DNA of 64,000 bases from DATBSK01 sp964532485 (GTDB taxonomy: Bacteria > Actinomycetota > Acidimicrobiia > IMCC26256 > PALSA-555). The stretch lies in the NCBI GenBank assembly GCA_964532485.1, contig CAZHKE010000003.1, positions 51,292-115,291 of the forward strand. The letters run 5' to 3'. The notes beneath the pieces were generated by a model. The model made no database searches. It saw only the letters and a list, made by a program, of their open reading frames with translations, and was not told where the DNA came from. Shown here piece by piece: positions 24,751 through 32,938 of this stretch (position 1 is its first letter; each line of letters starts with the position of its first letter). The translations under genes and the position numbers were made by a program.

Positions 24751-26190
24751 ATGAGCCCCATGTCCCGGCGGGACCGCTCCCGTGACGACTCGCTCCCCCT
24801 CGAGCTGGGCGCCGTCTCGAACGCGGAGACGCCACCGATCCCACCCACGCCTGCGATGCGCGAGGCCGCCCGGCGGGCCCGCGACCTGATCGACACGCAG
24901 GCTCGGCGGCGCCGCGTGCCACGTCGCGACTTCCTTCGCACCACCATGGCCACGGCCGCGGTCCTCTTCACGCTCGACGCGGTGACGGCCGACGCGAGCG
25001 CCGGAGCGGTCGGAGGCCGCTTCCGGGTGCCGGAGGACGCCAGCGTCGACCCCGACGTCGCGCGGGCGGCACTCGGCGGCGACGAGTTCGTCATGGACGT
25101 GCAGACGCACTTCCTCGAGCTGGAGCCCGGCGCCGAGGTCCCCGGCTTCCCCCAGTCGTCGTGCGGCGAGAGCGACCCGCGTCTGTGCTACTCGATCGAC
25201 CGATACCTGGAGGAGCTGTTCCTTCGCAGCGACACGAACATCGCGGTGATGAGCGCGGTGCCGGCGGCAGGGCTCGACGGACCGCTGTCGCCGTCGCGGA
25301 TGGACGAGGCCCGACGCGCCGCCGACGCGCTCTGTGGCGATGGTCGGCTCCTCATGCACGGCCAGGCGACGCCGCAGATCGGACGCCTCGGCGCGCGCCT
25401 CGACGACATGGCCGACCTCGTCGACAGGTACCCGATCAGCTCGTGGAAGGTGTACACGCACACCCCGGTGCGGGGCTGGTTCCTCGACGACCACGACCCG
25501 TCGGCGCCGCTGGTCGGGCAGGCGTTCCTCGACCGCGCCCGCGCGCTCGGCGTGACGACCGTCTCGGTCCACAAGGGGCTGTCGAACGGTGCCGCGTTCT
25601 CGTCACCGGTCGACATCGGACCCGCCGCCAAGGCCAACCCGGACCTGACGTTCGTCGTCTACCACTCGGGCTTCGAGAACGGCACCACGGAGGGACCGTT
25701 CGACCCGAGTGGCGCGGGCGTCGACCGGCTCGTGGCGTCACTCGAGGCCAACGGCATCGAGCCCGGCTCGAACGTGTACGCCGAGCTCGGGTCGACGTGG
25801 TTCCTCACGATGCGCGACCCCGACCAGGCCGCACACGTGCTCGGCAAGCTGCTCAAGGCGGTGGGCCCGAAGCGCATCCTCTGGGGCACCGACTCGATCT
25901 GGTACGGCACCCCGCAGAGCCAGATCGAGGCGTTTCGATCGTTCGAGATCAGCCCCGAGCTCCAGGACCGGTTCGGCTATCCGGAGCTGACGCGCGCCAC
26001 GAAGCGCCGCATCCTCGGCCTGAACGCGGCGCGGCTCTACGACGTCGACCCGATCCGCACGCGCTGTCACTTCACGCGTGCGGAGCTCGCGGAGGTGCGC
26101 CAGACGCTCCCGGCCCGGCCGGCCTCGTACGGCCCGCGCACGCACGCCGCGGTGCGCGCGCACATCGAGCAGCACGGCTGGATCGGCTAG
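24751..26190 (+). CDS. Tat-exported amidohydrolase-2 family protein
   Basis: Metal-dependent TIM-barrel hydrolase of the COG2159 type, 479 residues. A twin-arginine signal (PRRDFLRTTMATAAVLF, RR near residue 57) is preceded by an unusually long charged N-terminal region. The expected HxH of strand 1 reads DVQTH here (near residue 116), so the first His is Gln. Later elements include VYHSGFE (near 304) and GTDSIW (near 379, conserved Asp). ATG 24751 is used; ATG 24760 is a second option. Hydrolase, decarboxylase or hydratase activity are all possible for this family. Confidence 0.82.
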   Translation: MSPMSRRDRSRDDSLPLELGAVSNAETPPIPPTPAMREAARRARDLIDTQARRRRVPRRDFLRTTMATAAVLFTLDAVTADASAGAVGGRFRVPEDASVDPDVARAALGGDEFVMDVQTHFLELEPGAEVPGFPQSSCGESDPRLCYSIDRYLEELFLRSDTNIAVMSAVPAAGLDGPLSPSRMDEARRAADALCGDGRLLMHGQATPQIGRLGARLDDMADLVDRYPISSWKVYTHTPVRGWFLDDHDPSAPLVGQAFLDRARALGVTTVSVHKGLSNGAAFSSPVDIGPAAKANPDLTFVVYHSGFENGTTEGPFDPSGAGVDRLVASLEANGIEPGSNVYAELGSTWFLTMRDPDQAAHVLGKLLKAVGPKRILWGTDSIWYGTPQSQIEAFRSFEISPELQDRFGYPELTRATKRRILGLNAARLYDVDPIRTRCHFTRAELAEVRQTLPARPASYGPRTHAAVRAHIEQHGWIG

Positions 26191-26193
26191 GGC

Positions 26194-26221
26194 TCGGGCA
26201 CCTGCCGGCGGCGGTGCCCGA
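26194..26221. terminator. Hairpin between convergent amidohydrolase and SDR genes
   Basis: A 9-bp perfect stem (tcgggcacc / ggtgcccga) with a 10-nt loop sits directly after the TAG at 26190. There is no U-tract. Confidence 0.55.
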
Positions 26222-26233
26222 CGACCACGTTCG

Positions 26234-26995
26234 TCAGAACGTGCCTCCGTCGACGACGATCCTCTGGTCGGTCACGTAGCCGGCCGCGTCCGACACGAGG
26301 AACCGCACGACGTCGGCGACCTCCTCCGGCGTGCACACGTGCCCGAAGGGCGCCGTGGCATCGAGGTCGTGAATGCTCTCGGCGCCCATCGCGCCGCGCG
26401 CGAGCCGGCGACCCATCTCCGTGTCGACGAGCCCGGGCGCGACGACGTTGACGTGGATGCCGTGCCGGCGCTCCTCCTTCGCGAGCGTGCGCGCCAGCGC
26501 CTCCATCGCCGCCTTGCCGACGTTGTAGGGCACCGAGTTCGCCGCCATGTACGTCGTGGCCGCGCTCGACACCAGGATCACGTCACCGCGCGGCTGCTCG
26601 CGCATCTGCGGCACCACCCGCTTGCACAGCATGAACGCCGCGAACGAGTGCACACGGAAGAGGCGCTCGAACTCCTCGGGGTCGGTGTCGGCGACGGTGT
26701 GCCCGCGGCTGGCGATCCCGGCGCTGTGCACGAGGATGTCGACGTGCCCGAAGTCCGCGAGCACAGCGTCCGTCGTCGCCGCCACCGCGTCGAGGTCGTC
26801 GACGGACGCCTGGTACCCGACACCCCGGCGGCCGAGCGCCTCGACGGCCCTCGTCGTGTCGGCCGCGCTCTCGCTGTCGCGGCGATACACCATGGCGACG
26901 TCGGCGCCGTCGCTCGCGAGGCCGACCGAGATCGCCGCGCCGATTCCCCGATTGCCGCCCGTGACGAGCGCGACGCGTCCTGCCAGGTCAGCCAT
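26234..26995 (-). CDS. Short-chain dehydrogenase/reductase
   Basis: A 253-residue classical SDR with TGGNRGIG, the SAG motif (VHSAGIA), catalytic Ser in VSSAATT, YNVGK and the C-terminal VVDGGTF. ATG 26995 is preferred over GTG 26998 because aaggag lies 6 nt upstream on the minus strand, one of the few clear Shine-Dalgarno sites in the window. It is FabG-like; the substrate is unknown. It is transcribed separately from, and converges on, the amidohydrolase. Confidence 0.9.
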   Translation of the reverse strand: MADLAGRVALVTGGNRGIGAAISVGLASDGADVAMVYRRDSESAADTTRAVEALGRRGVGYQASVDDLDAVAATTDAVLADFGHVDILVHSAGIASRGHTVADTDPEEFERLFRVHSFAAFMLCKRVVPQMREQPRGDVILVSSAATTYMAANSVPYNVGKAAMEALARTLAKEERRHGIHVNVVAPGLVDTEMGRRLARGAMGAESIHDLDATAPFGHVCTPEEVADVVRFLVSDAAGYVTDQRIVVDGGTF

Positions 26996-27025
26996 CACCC
27001 GCTCCTTCGAGGCCGTGATCCCAGG

Positions 27026-27907
27026 TCATGCGCGGGCCGCGGCGAGCCTCTCGGCGCGCTGAACGAGCGCGGGCTGGCCCAGCCGCTGCGCCCACTCGCC
27101 GAACTCGGGCATCGGGCCGCTCCAACGCCAGTCGTCGACCTTCCCGACGTCGGCGTCGGTGCGCAGCGTCGCAAGCACCTTGAAGAGCTCGGCATCGGCG
27201 CGCTGGGCGTCGAGCGTCGCCGCGAGCTTCGTTGCGCCTCGTACCTCGACGTCCCAGTCGAGGCTCCGCTGGGGGATCGCCTCGACCGTCTGGTAGCGCG
27301 CGAGCACGGTCGCCGCGGACTTCGCGCCCCACCCCGGGAGTCCGGGGAAGCCGTCGGCGCTGTCACCGACGAGCGCGAGCCAGTCGGGGATCGAGGCCGG
27401 CTCGACCCCGAACTTGGCGCGGACACCCGACTCGTCACGCAGCTCACCCCTGCGGCGGTCCAGCTGGACCACGCGCGGGTCGGCGACGCACTGCGAGAGG
27501 TCCTTGTCGGGCGTGCAGATCAAGATCCGGTCGACCCGCTCGTCGCCCCGGGCGACCGCCGCAGCGGACGCGAGCGCATCGTCGGCCTCGAGCTCCACCT
27601 CTGCCCACACCGCGACACCGAGCGCACGCAATGCGTCCTCGAGCAGCGGGAACTGCGCCCAGAGCACCGGGTCGATGCCCGCGCCCGTCTTGTAGCCCGG
27701 CCAGAGGTCGTTGCGGAACGACTCGATGACGTGGTCGGTCGCGACGCCCACGTGCGTTGCCTCTGTCAGCAGGTCGAGCATCGAGCGGACGACACCGCGC
27801 ACCGCGCCGACGTCCAGGCCGCTCGGGTCGATGTGCTCGGGTAGCGCGTAGAAGTACCGGAAGAGCTCGTAGGTTCCGTCGACGAGGTGCACCTGCACGG
27901 CGGTCAC
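27026..27907 (-). CDS. Stand-alone 5'-3' exonuclease (Pol I N-terminal type)
   Basis: FEN/Pol I 5'-nuclease-domain protein of 293 residues without a polymerase domain. Conserved elements are VDGTYELFRYFY, the arch-proximal FRNDLWPGYKTG, EADDALAS, DKDLSQCV and the helix-hairpin-helix GDSADGFPGLPGWGAKSA. These supply the acidic two-metal site. Its role may be flap or RNA-primer removal, or repair. It begins at GTG 27907 inside the stop of the upstream EEP nuclease gene and is the last of four tightly coupled genes headed by heme A synthase. Confidence 0.88.
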   Translation of the reverse strand: MTAVQVHLVDGTYELFRYFYALPEHIDPSGLDVGAVRGVVRSMLDLLTEATHVGVATDHVIESFRNDLWPGYKTGAGIDPVLWAQFPLLEDALRALGVAVWAEVELEADDALASAAAVARGDERVDRILICTPDKDLSQCVADPRVVQLDRRRGELRDESGVRAKFGVEPASIPDWLALVGDSADGFPGLPGWGAKSAATVLARYQTVEAIPQRSLDWDVEVRGATKLAATLDAQRADAELFKVLATLRTDADVGKVDDWRWSGPMPEFGEWAQRLGQPALVQRAERLAAARA

Positions 27908-28632
27908 GGTACGAGATCGGCGACGACCGCGCGGTGGTCGCTGATGGCAGCCCGATCGCACACCTCGACCGCCTGCGCACTCAGACCGTCGACGGCGACG
28001 TAGTCGAGCTGGAGCCGGGGTGCGTGCGCAGGGTACGTCGGCCCGTGATCGACGACCGTGAACCCGGCCGCCTCGAACAGGGGACGAGCCTTCGCCGGTT
28101 GGAGGTTGCAGTCGCCGAGTGCGACGCGCGGGCCCGGAAGCGCACGGAGCGACTCGAGCACGGCCACGAGCTGGTCCGGCGCGTCGTGCGGCAGGTGCTT
28201 GAGCCGCGCGGGCCGGTGCTGCAGGTGCGTCACCGCCACCGAGAGCCGGAGCCCGCGAACCATCACGCTGGCGACGATCGCGGCCCGCGGCTCCCGGTGG
28301 GGTCCGCGCGGGAGGTCGAGCACCTCGACGTCGGCGACGCGCCCGCGCACGATCAGCGAGTTGCCGTACGCGCGCCCCCGGCTTCGGCGCATCGCCGGCC
28401 CGGCCACGTGACGCGCGCGGAGGAACGTCGCGACGAATCCACCCTGGTTGACGTACCACGACCGTCGCCTCCCCTGCTCGACCTCCTGCAGCCCGAGCAC
28501 GTCGGCGTCCAGCGCTGCGCACGCGCGGGCGAGCGCGATCGGCCGGACCCGGTCGTCGGCGTCGGCGCCGTGGCGAATGTTGAACGTCGCCACTCGGAGC
28601 GGGCGCGAGGCACCGCCATCGCGGCCGCTCAC
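27904..28632 (-). CDS. Endonuclease/exonuclease/phosphatase-family protein
   Basis: A 242-residue EEP-superfamily hydrolase (DNase I/AP endonuclease/sphingomyelinase fold). The metal and catalytic motifs are ATFNIRHG, GLQEVE, VTHLQHR, GDCNL and the terminal SDHRAVVADL. There is no signal peptide, so it is probably cytosolic. GTG 28632 overlaps the SRPBCC gene stop by GTGA. Substrate class (DNA, nucleotide or lipid) cannot be fixed. Coupling to a FEN nuclease favours nucleic acid, which is inference. Confidence 0.85.
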   Translation of the reverse strand: MSGRDGGASRPLRVATFNIRHGADADDRVRPIALARACAALDADVLGLQEVEQGRRRSWYVNQGGFVATFLRARHVAGPAMRRSRGRAYGNSLIVRGRVADVEVLDLPRGPHREPRAAIVASVMVRGLRLSVAVTHLQHRPARLKHLPHDAPDQLVAVLESLRALPGPRVALGDCNLQPAKARPLFEAAGFTVVDHGPTYPAHAPRLQLDYVAVDGLSAQAVEVCDRAAISDHRAVVADLVP

Positions 28633-29090
28633 GGGCGACGGTGGCCGTCGACGACGCGTCGGCGGAACTCGCGCAGGCCTGTCTCGACGACGCGGTCGTG
28701 TGCCCATCGCATGGCAGGTCGCGCGACGCTCGAGAGCGGACGGAGCAGCCGGTCGCGCAGGTGCAGCTCCCACGACAGCCGCGCCTCGCACCCCGCCGTG
28801 GTTGGTGCGATCGTCAGCCGAGCCTGGCCCTCGAGATCGCCGGCGACCTGCGTCACGATCGACTCGCCGGGCACGACGCCCTCGACGCGGACCGTGAAGC
28901 GCAACGTATACGGCAAGGGGGCGCGGACGACGCATGCCGCCACGTCACCCGGCTCCAGACCACCACCGTGGAGCGTCTGCAGCCACGACCACCAGTGCAC
29001 GTACTGGTCGGTGCGCTCGAGCAGCACCCACAGGTCGGGTGGCGTGACGTCGAGCGGGAAGCGGCGGTCGTAGCGGAACGGCTCGCTCAC
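28629..29090 (-). CDS. SRPBCC/polyketide-cyclase-like lipid-binding protein
   Basis: A 153-residue START-like fold protein: a beginning of FPLDVTPPDLWVLLERTDQYVHWW, central beta strands and a C-terminal long helix (RPAMRWAHDRVVETGLREFRRRV) as in SRPBCC domains. These bind hydrophobic ligands or act as coenzyme Q-type chaperones. GTG 29090 overlaps the ctaA stop. Its partner may be a quinone or heme-related molecule given the ctaA link, but that is inference. Confidence 0.8.
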   Translation of the reverse strand: MSEPFRYDRRFPLDVTPPDLWVLLERTDQYVHWWSWLQTLHGGGLEPGDVAACVVRAPLPYTLRFTVRVEGVVPGESIVTQVAGDLEGQARLTIAPTTAGCEARLSWELHLRDRLLRPLSSVARPAMRWAHDRVVETGLREFRRRVVDGHRRP

Positions 29091-30031
29091 GCGATGGTCG
29101 ATGCGAGGGCGGGTGCCCGGCCCGATGCGTCGCTGGTGACCCCGGCCGAAACCTCACGGCGGAACAGCCCCAGGTAGAACCAGATGACACCCGCCCACAC
29201 CGCCGTCGCGCCGGCCAGGTGGAAGCCGACGAGCACCTCCGGGATCCCTGTCAGGTACTGCGCGTAGCCGATGCCCGCCTGCGCGAGCACGATGCCGAGG
29301 AGCACCGCGAGGCGCACACCGACGTCGCGGGCAGCCGACGTGCGCCACAGCAGCCATCCGGTGACCACGAGCAGCGCGATGAGGAGGATCACGCTCGAGC
29401 CGTGGATCCTCGCGACCACGCGGATGTCGAACGCGAAGCGCATCGCGTCCTCGTCTCCACCATGCGGACCGGTCGCGGTCACGACGGTCCCGGTGACGAC
29501 GACGATCGTCGCGGCGAGGAGCACGATTCGCCCGAGCATGCGGACAGCGGGCTCGACGGCCAGGAGCGCGGGGACGTTCGGCTCGCTCGCGCGCCGATAG
29601 AGCACGAGCGCGTTCGCCAGCAGGGCGAGCGACACGAGGAAGTGCGCCATGACGAAGGGTGGCTGCAGCTCGAAGAGCACGGTGAGCCCTCCGAGGACGG
29701 CCTGCGCGAACACGCCGCCGACGAGGCCCAGCGACAGCCAGATCAGGTCGCGCCGCCTCGGGACGCGCAGCAACGAGCCGAGCACGGCCACGATCACCGC
29801 GATCGAGACCAAGCCCGTGAAGAGCCGGTTCACGAACTCGACCATCGCGTTGACGTCGCTCGCCGCGTGCGGTGTGAGCCGCCCCGCCTCGCAGTTGGGC
29901 CATTCGGGACAGCCGAGACCCGAGCCCGTGAGCCGCACCGCCCCGCCCGTCACGATGATCACCGCGAGCAGCACGGTGGCGAGGAGCGCGATCCGACGGT
30001 ACGCGACCGGGCTCAAGCGAGGCAGGCGCAC
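29087..30031 (-). CDS. ctaA: Heme A synthase
   Basis: Integral membrane monooxygenase converting heme O to heme A for aa3 cytochrome oxidase. At 314 residues with eight hydrophobic helices it has the N-terminal GGAVRLTGSGLGCPEWPNC loop with a Cys pair as in CtaA, and His in MAHFLVS, RIHGSS and GFHLAG as expected heme ligands. GTG 30031 lies 8 nt after TAGCAT on the minus strand. Its pathway partner ctaB is at 11017. Confidence 0.92.
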   Translation of the reverse strand: MRLPRLSPVAYRRIALLATVLLAVIIVTGGAVRLTGSGLGCPEWPNCEAGRLTPHAASDVNAMVEFVNRLFTGLVSIAVIVAVLGSLLRVPRRRDLIWLSLGLVGGVFAQAVLGGLTVLFELQPPFVMAHFLVSLALLANALVLYRRASEPNVPALLAVEPAVRMLGRIVLLAATIVVVTGTVVTATGPHGGDEDAMRFAFDIRVVARIHGSSVILLIALLVVTGWLLWRTSAARDVGVRLAVLLGIVLAQAGIGYAQYLTGIPEVLVGFHLAGATAVWAGVIWFYLGLFRREVSAGVTSDASGRAPALASTIA

Positions 30032-30039
30032 GGGGCCCG

Positions 30040-30045
30040 ATGCTA
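30040..30045 (-). promoter_or_regulatory. -10-like TAGCAT before ctaA
   Basis: Minus-strand TAGCAT with 8 nt to GTG 30031. It would drive the four-gene ctaA-to-exonuclease run. Confidence 0.42.
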
Positions 30046-30102
30046 GGTGGCGTCTGCGACCGACCCCGAGGCGGACGCGACCCTACCTTCGAGCCCGCGG
30101 TC

Positions 30103-30108
30103 TACCCT
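30103..30108 (+). promoter_or_regulatory. -10-like TACCCT before the CapA-like gene
   Basis: TACCCT, 10 nt before ATG 30119, within the 87-nt divergent region shared with ctaA. Confidence 0.35.
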
Positions 30109-30118
30109 CGCCCCGACC

Positions 30119-31288
30119 ATGGCCCGGAACCCGCCGACCGCAGCGCGCGCGGCCCGACGCGCTCGTCGCCGGCGCAGACGAGCAGCCGGGCTCGGTGCTG
30201 TGGCCGCGATCATGCTGGCCACCGCCGGCGCCGGCGCCTGGTACCTCACCCGAGCCGACGAGCCGGGACGCGTCGCCGCGCCCGAGCCGGCGCGCTCGAC
30301 CACGTCGACCGGGCCGACGACCACGACGACGCGGCGCGATCCGCGCCGCGGCAACGGCGAGCCCGTGACGCTGGCCTTCGGCGGCGACGTCCACTTCGAG
30401 GGGGCATTGCGGGGAGAGCTGCTCGCCGATCCCGCCACCGTCCTCGCGCCGATCGCACCGACGCTCTCGGCGGCCGACGTCGCGGTCGTCAACCTCGAGA
30501 GCGCAATCACCGAACGCGGCGTGCCGGTCCCGAAGAAGTACAACTTCCGGACGCCGGCCGTCGCGCTCGACGCGCTGCGTGACGCGGGAGTCGATGCCGT
30601 CTCGGTGGCGAACAACCACGGACTCGACTTCGGCCCGGAAGGGCTCGCCGACACGATCGCGGCCGGCGCCGAGAGGCAGTTCCCCGTCCTCGGGATCGGC
30701 AACAACTGGAACGAGGCGTACACGCCCTTCCGGGTCGACGTCCGCGGTCAGCGCATCACCATCTTCGCCGCGACCGACGTGATCGACTCGCCGTACGAGA
30801 CGACGTGGGACGCGACGGAGACCGATCTCGGGCTTGCTTCGACGAAGGATGCCGGGCTCGAGCGACTCGCGGCCAACGTCGCGCTCGCCCGCACCGACTC
30901 CGACACCGTGGTCGTGTTCCTGCACTGGGGCGTCGAGCGGGAGAACTGCCCGTCGGACCGCCAGCGTGCGGTCGCGCAGTCCCTCACGGGTGCCGGCGCC
31001 GACATCGTCGTGGGCTCCCACGCGCACCACCTGCAGGGCGGCGGTCGGTTCGACACCGCCTTCGTCGACTACGGGCTCGGCAACCTCGTCTTCTACAACG
31101 AGCAGGGTGAGTACGGCCGCAGCGGTGTGCTCATGGTCACCGCGACCGGGCGCGACGTCGATGCCTACCAGTGGATCCCGGCGCACATCAAGCGTGGCGT
31201 GGCGACACCGATCCCGCCCGGTCCCGAGGCCGACGGCGAGGTCGCGCACTGGAACGACCTGCGCGCGTGCACGGGCCTGGCGCCGTGA
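30119..31288 (+). CDS. CapA-family metallophosphatase-like protein
   Basis: Extracytoplasmic CapA/PgsA-type calcineurin-fold protein, 389 residues. It has a basic N terminus, one transmembrane helix (LGAVAAIMLATAGAGAWYL), a Thr/Pro-rich linker, then FGGDVHFEG, VNLESAIT, SVANNHGLDFG, FLHWGVE, VVGSHAHHLQGG and DYGLGNLVFY. These cover the expected metal-binding Asp, Asn and His residues. Family members act in poly-gamma-glutamate or other envelope polymer metabolism. No pgsB/C homologue lies nearby, so polymer involvement is not established. ATG 30119 is chosen over ATG 30047, which precedes the promoter-like site. Confidence 0.85.
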   Translation: MARNPPTAARAARRARRRRRRAAGLGAVAAIMLATAGAGAWYLTRADEPGRVAAPEPARSTTSTGPTTTTTRRDPRRGNGEPVTLAFGGDVHFEGALRGELLADPATVLAPIAPTLSAADVAVVNLESAITERGVPVPKKYNFRTPAVALDALRDAGVDAVSVANNHGLDFGPEGLADTIAAGAERQFPVLGIGNNWNEAYTPFRVDVRGQRITIFAATDVIDSPYETTWDATETDLGLASTKDAGLERLAANVALARTDSDTVVVFLHWGVERENCPSDRQRAVAQSLTGAGADIVVGSHAHHLQGGGRFDTAFVDYGLGNLVFYNEQGEYGRSGVLMVTATGRDVDAYQWIPAHIKRGVATPIPPGPEADGEVAHWNDLRACTGLAP

Positions 31289-31310
31289 CGCGCCCTTCGC
31301 GCCGGCCGGA

Positions 31311-31316
31311 TATCTT
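31311..31316 (+). promoter_or_regulatory. -10-like TATCTT before the alpha/beta hydrolase
   Basis: TATCTT ends 6 nt before ATG 31323. This is the closest match to a consensus -10 on the plus strand in this part. Confidence 0.45.
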
Positions 31317-31322
31317 CGGCCC

Positions 31323-32243
31323 ATGACGCCGACGCTGCACTACGACGAGTTCGGCCTGTTCCACGAGAACGCCGAGGAGTTCGGCCTGCCCTGGGACGGG
31401 CCACCGACCGTCCGCCGCGAGAGCCTCGAGGTCGACGGCACCGGGCGACGGCTCAGCGCGCTCGTCTGGGGCTCCGGGCCACCCGAGATCGCGCTCCTCC
31501 ACGGTGGCGCCCAGAACGCCCACACCTGGGACACGGTCGCGCTCGCGCTCGACCGACCGATCGTGGCCATCGACCTGCCCGGTCACGGTCACTCCGATCA
31601 TCGCCCGGACGGGCCGTTCAGCCCGCGCGACAACGCGCGCGACGTCGCCGAGGCCGTCCGCGCGCTCGCGCCGGAGGCCCAGATGGTGGTGGGCATGTCC
31701 CTCGGTGGGCTCACGGCGATCGCGTTGACGTCGCACGCGCCCGAGCTCGTGCGCAAGGTGACGCTCGTCGATGTGACCCCCGGCGTCGACCGCGACAAGG
31801 CGGCACCGATCGCGCAGTTCATCGCCGGGCCCGAGAGCTTCGAGAGCTTCGACGAGATCCTGGCGCGCACGATCGAGTTCAACCCGACCCGCTCCGAGCA
31901 GTCCCTCCGGCGGGGTGTGCTGCACAACGCGGTCGAGCGCGACGACGGGCGCTGGGTCTGGCGCTACCAGCGGACGACGATCCCGGTGGACGCGGGCACC
32001 GACGAGCTGGAGATCCCCTCCGACTTCGCGACCCTCTGGGACGACGTGAGCGGCATCTCGGTGCCGCTCATGCTCGTGCGGGGCGCTGCCACCGGGACCG
32101 TCGTCGACGACGCCGACGTCGCCGAGCTGGAGCGCCGCCGACCCGATGCCCGAGTCGAGGTCGTCGAGGGTGCCGGGCACAGCATCCAGGGCGATCGACC
32201 GATCGAGCTCGCCGCGCTGCTCGACGACTTCGTCGCCGGATGA
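31323..32243 (+). CDS. Alpha/beta-hydrolase
   Basis: A 306-residue alpha/beta-hydrolase fold enzyme with oxyanion HGGAQNAHTWD, GHGHSD, nucleophile elbow GMSLGG (Ser), an acid residue likely in the late strand before RGAATG, and the C-terminal His in GAGHSIQ. There is no signal peptide, so it is cytosolic. The family includes esterases, C-C hydrolases and dehalogenases; nothing here selects one. Its stop overlaps the next gene (ATGA). Confidence 0.9.
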   Translation: MTPTLHYDEFGLFHENAEEFGLPWDGPPTVRRESLEVDGTGRRLSALVWGSGPPEIALLHGGAQNAHTWDTVALALDRPIVAIDLPGHGHSDHRPDGPFSPRDNARDVAEAVRALAPEAQMVVGMSLGGLTAIALTSHAPELVRKVTLVDVTPGVDRDKAAPIAQFIAGPESFESFDEILARTIEFNPTRSEQSLRRGVLHNAVERDDGRWVWRYQRTTIPVDAGTDELEIPSDFATLWDDVSGISVPLMLVRGAATGTVVDDADVAELERRRPDARVEVVEGAGHSIQGDRPIELAALLDDFVAG

Positions 32244-32938
32244 GCCTCGCTGCCATCCACGACCTCGACGCGTTCGGGGCGACGCGCGACTCGCTGCACG
32301 CGGTCGCCGAGCACGTGCTGGCACCGTACCGATACGCCCACGAGGGTCGGATCGGGCTCGTCGTCGACGACGCCGGCTTCGGTACACCTGTGCTCGGTGA
32401 CGGCGAGTCCGCCCGCGTCGAGCGCTGCGAGCTGGCGGTCGTGCGGCAGGGAGTGACGCGGACGACACCGCTGACGACGCTCGCCGCGGCGGCGGCCGCG
32501 TGCGGCATCGAGCCCGGTGCGCCCGACGTCTACACCGCCGTCACGACGCTCGCCCCCGATGCTCCCCTCGCGATCGACGCCGACGCGTGCGCCGAGCTCA
32601 CCTCTTGGCTCTCGTTCGCGTGGGATCGGCTCGAGGACCTCGCCGGCGACGAGATCGGCCCCACGCTGTGGCCCGAGCACTTCGACGCCGCCGTGGAGCT
32701 CGGTGACGAGGAACGCGGCGCGCGGGGCACGTTCGGCGCGTCCCCCGGAGACGCGGAGCACGCGGCGCCGTACGTCTACGTGACGCACTGGGCCGAGACA
32801 CCCGCCGACCCGTTCTGGAACGACTCGGCGTTCGGCGGCGCGAGCCTGTCGTACGCCGAGCTCGTCTCCGCCGCCGACCCGATCGCTGCCGCGGGCGACT
32901 TCTTCACCAGGGGTCGAGCGCTGCTCGAGCGGCGCTGA
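32240..32938 (+). CDS. Protein of unknown function
   Basis: A 232-residue acidic soluble protein with no motif I can assign. The ATG overlaps the upstream hydrolase stop (ATGA), and codon use matches the neighbours, so it is surely coding. Aromatic-rich segments (YVYVTHWAETPADPFWND) sit in the C-terminal third. Coupling suggests a function with the hydrolase. It converges on the penicillin acylase gene with no intergenic space. Confidence 0.72.
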   Translation: MSLAAIHDLDAFGATRDSLHAVAEHVLAPYRYAHEGRIGLVVDDAGFGTPVLGDGESARVERCELAVVRQGVTRTTPLTTLAAAAAACGIEPGAPDVYTAVTTLAPDAPLAIDADACAELTSWLSFAWDRLEDLAGDEIGPTLWPEHFDAAVELGDEERGARGTFGASPGDAEHAAPYVYVTHWAETPADPFWNDSAFGGASLSYAELVSAADPIAAAGDFFTRGRALLERR

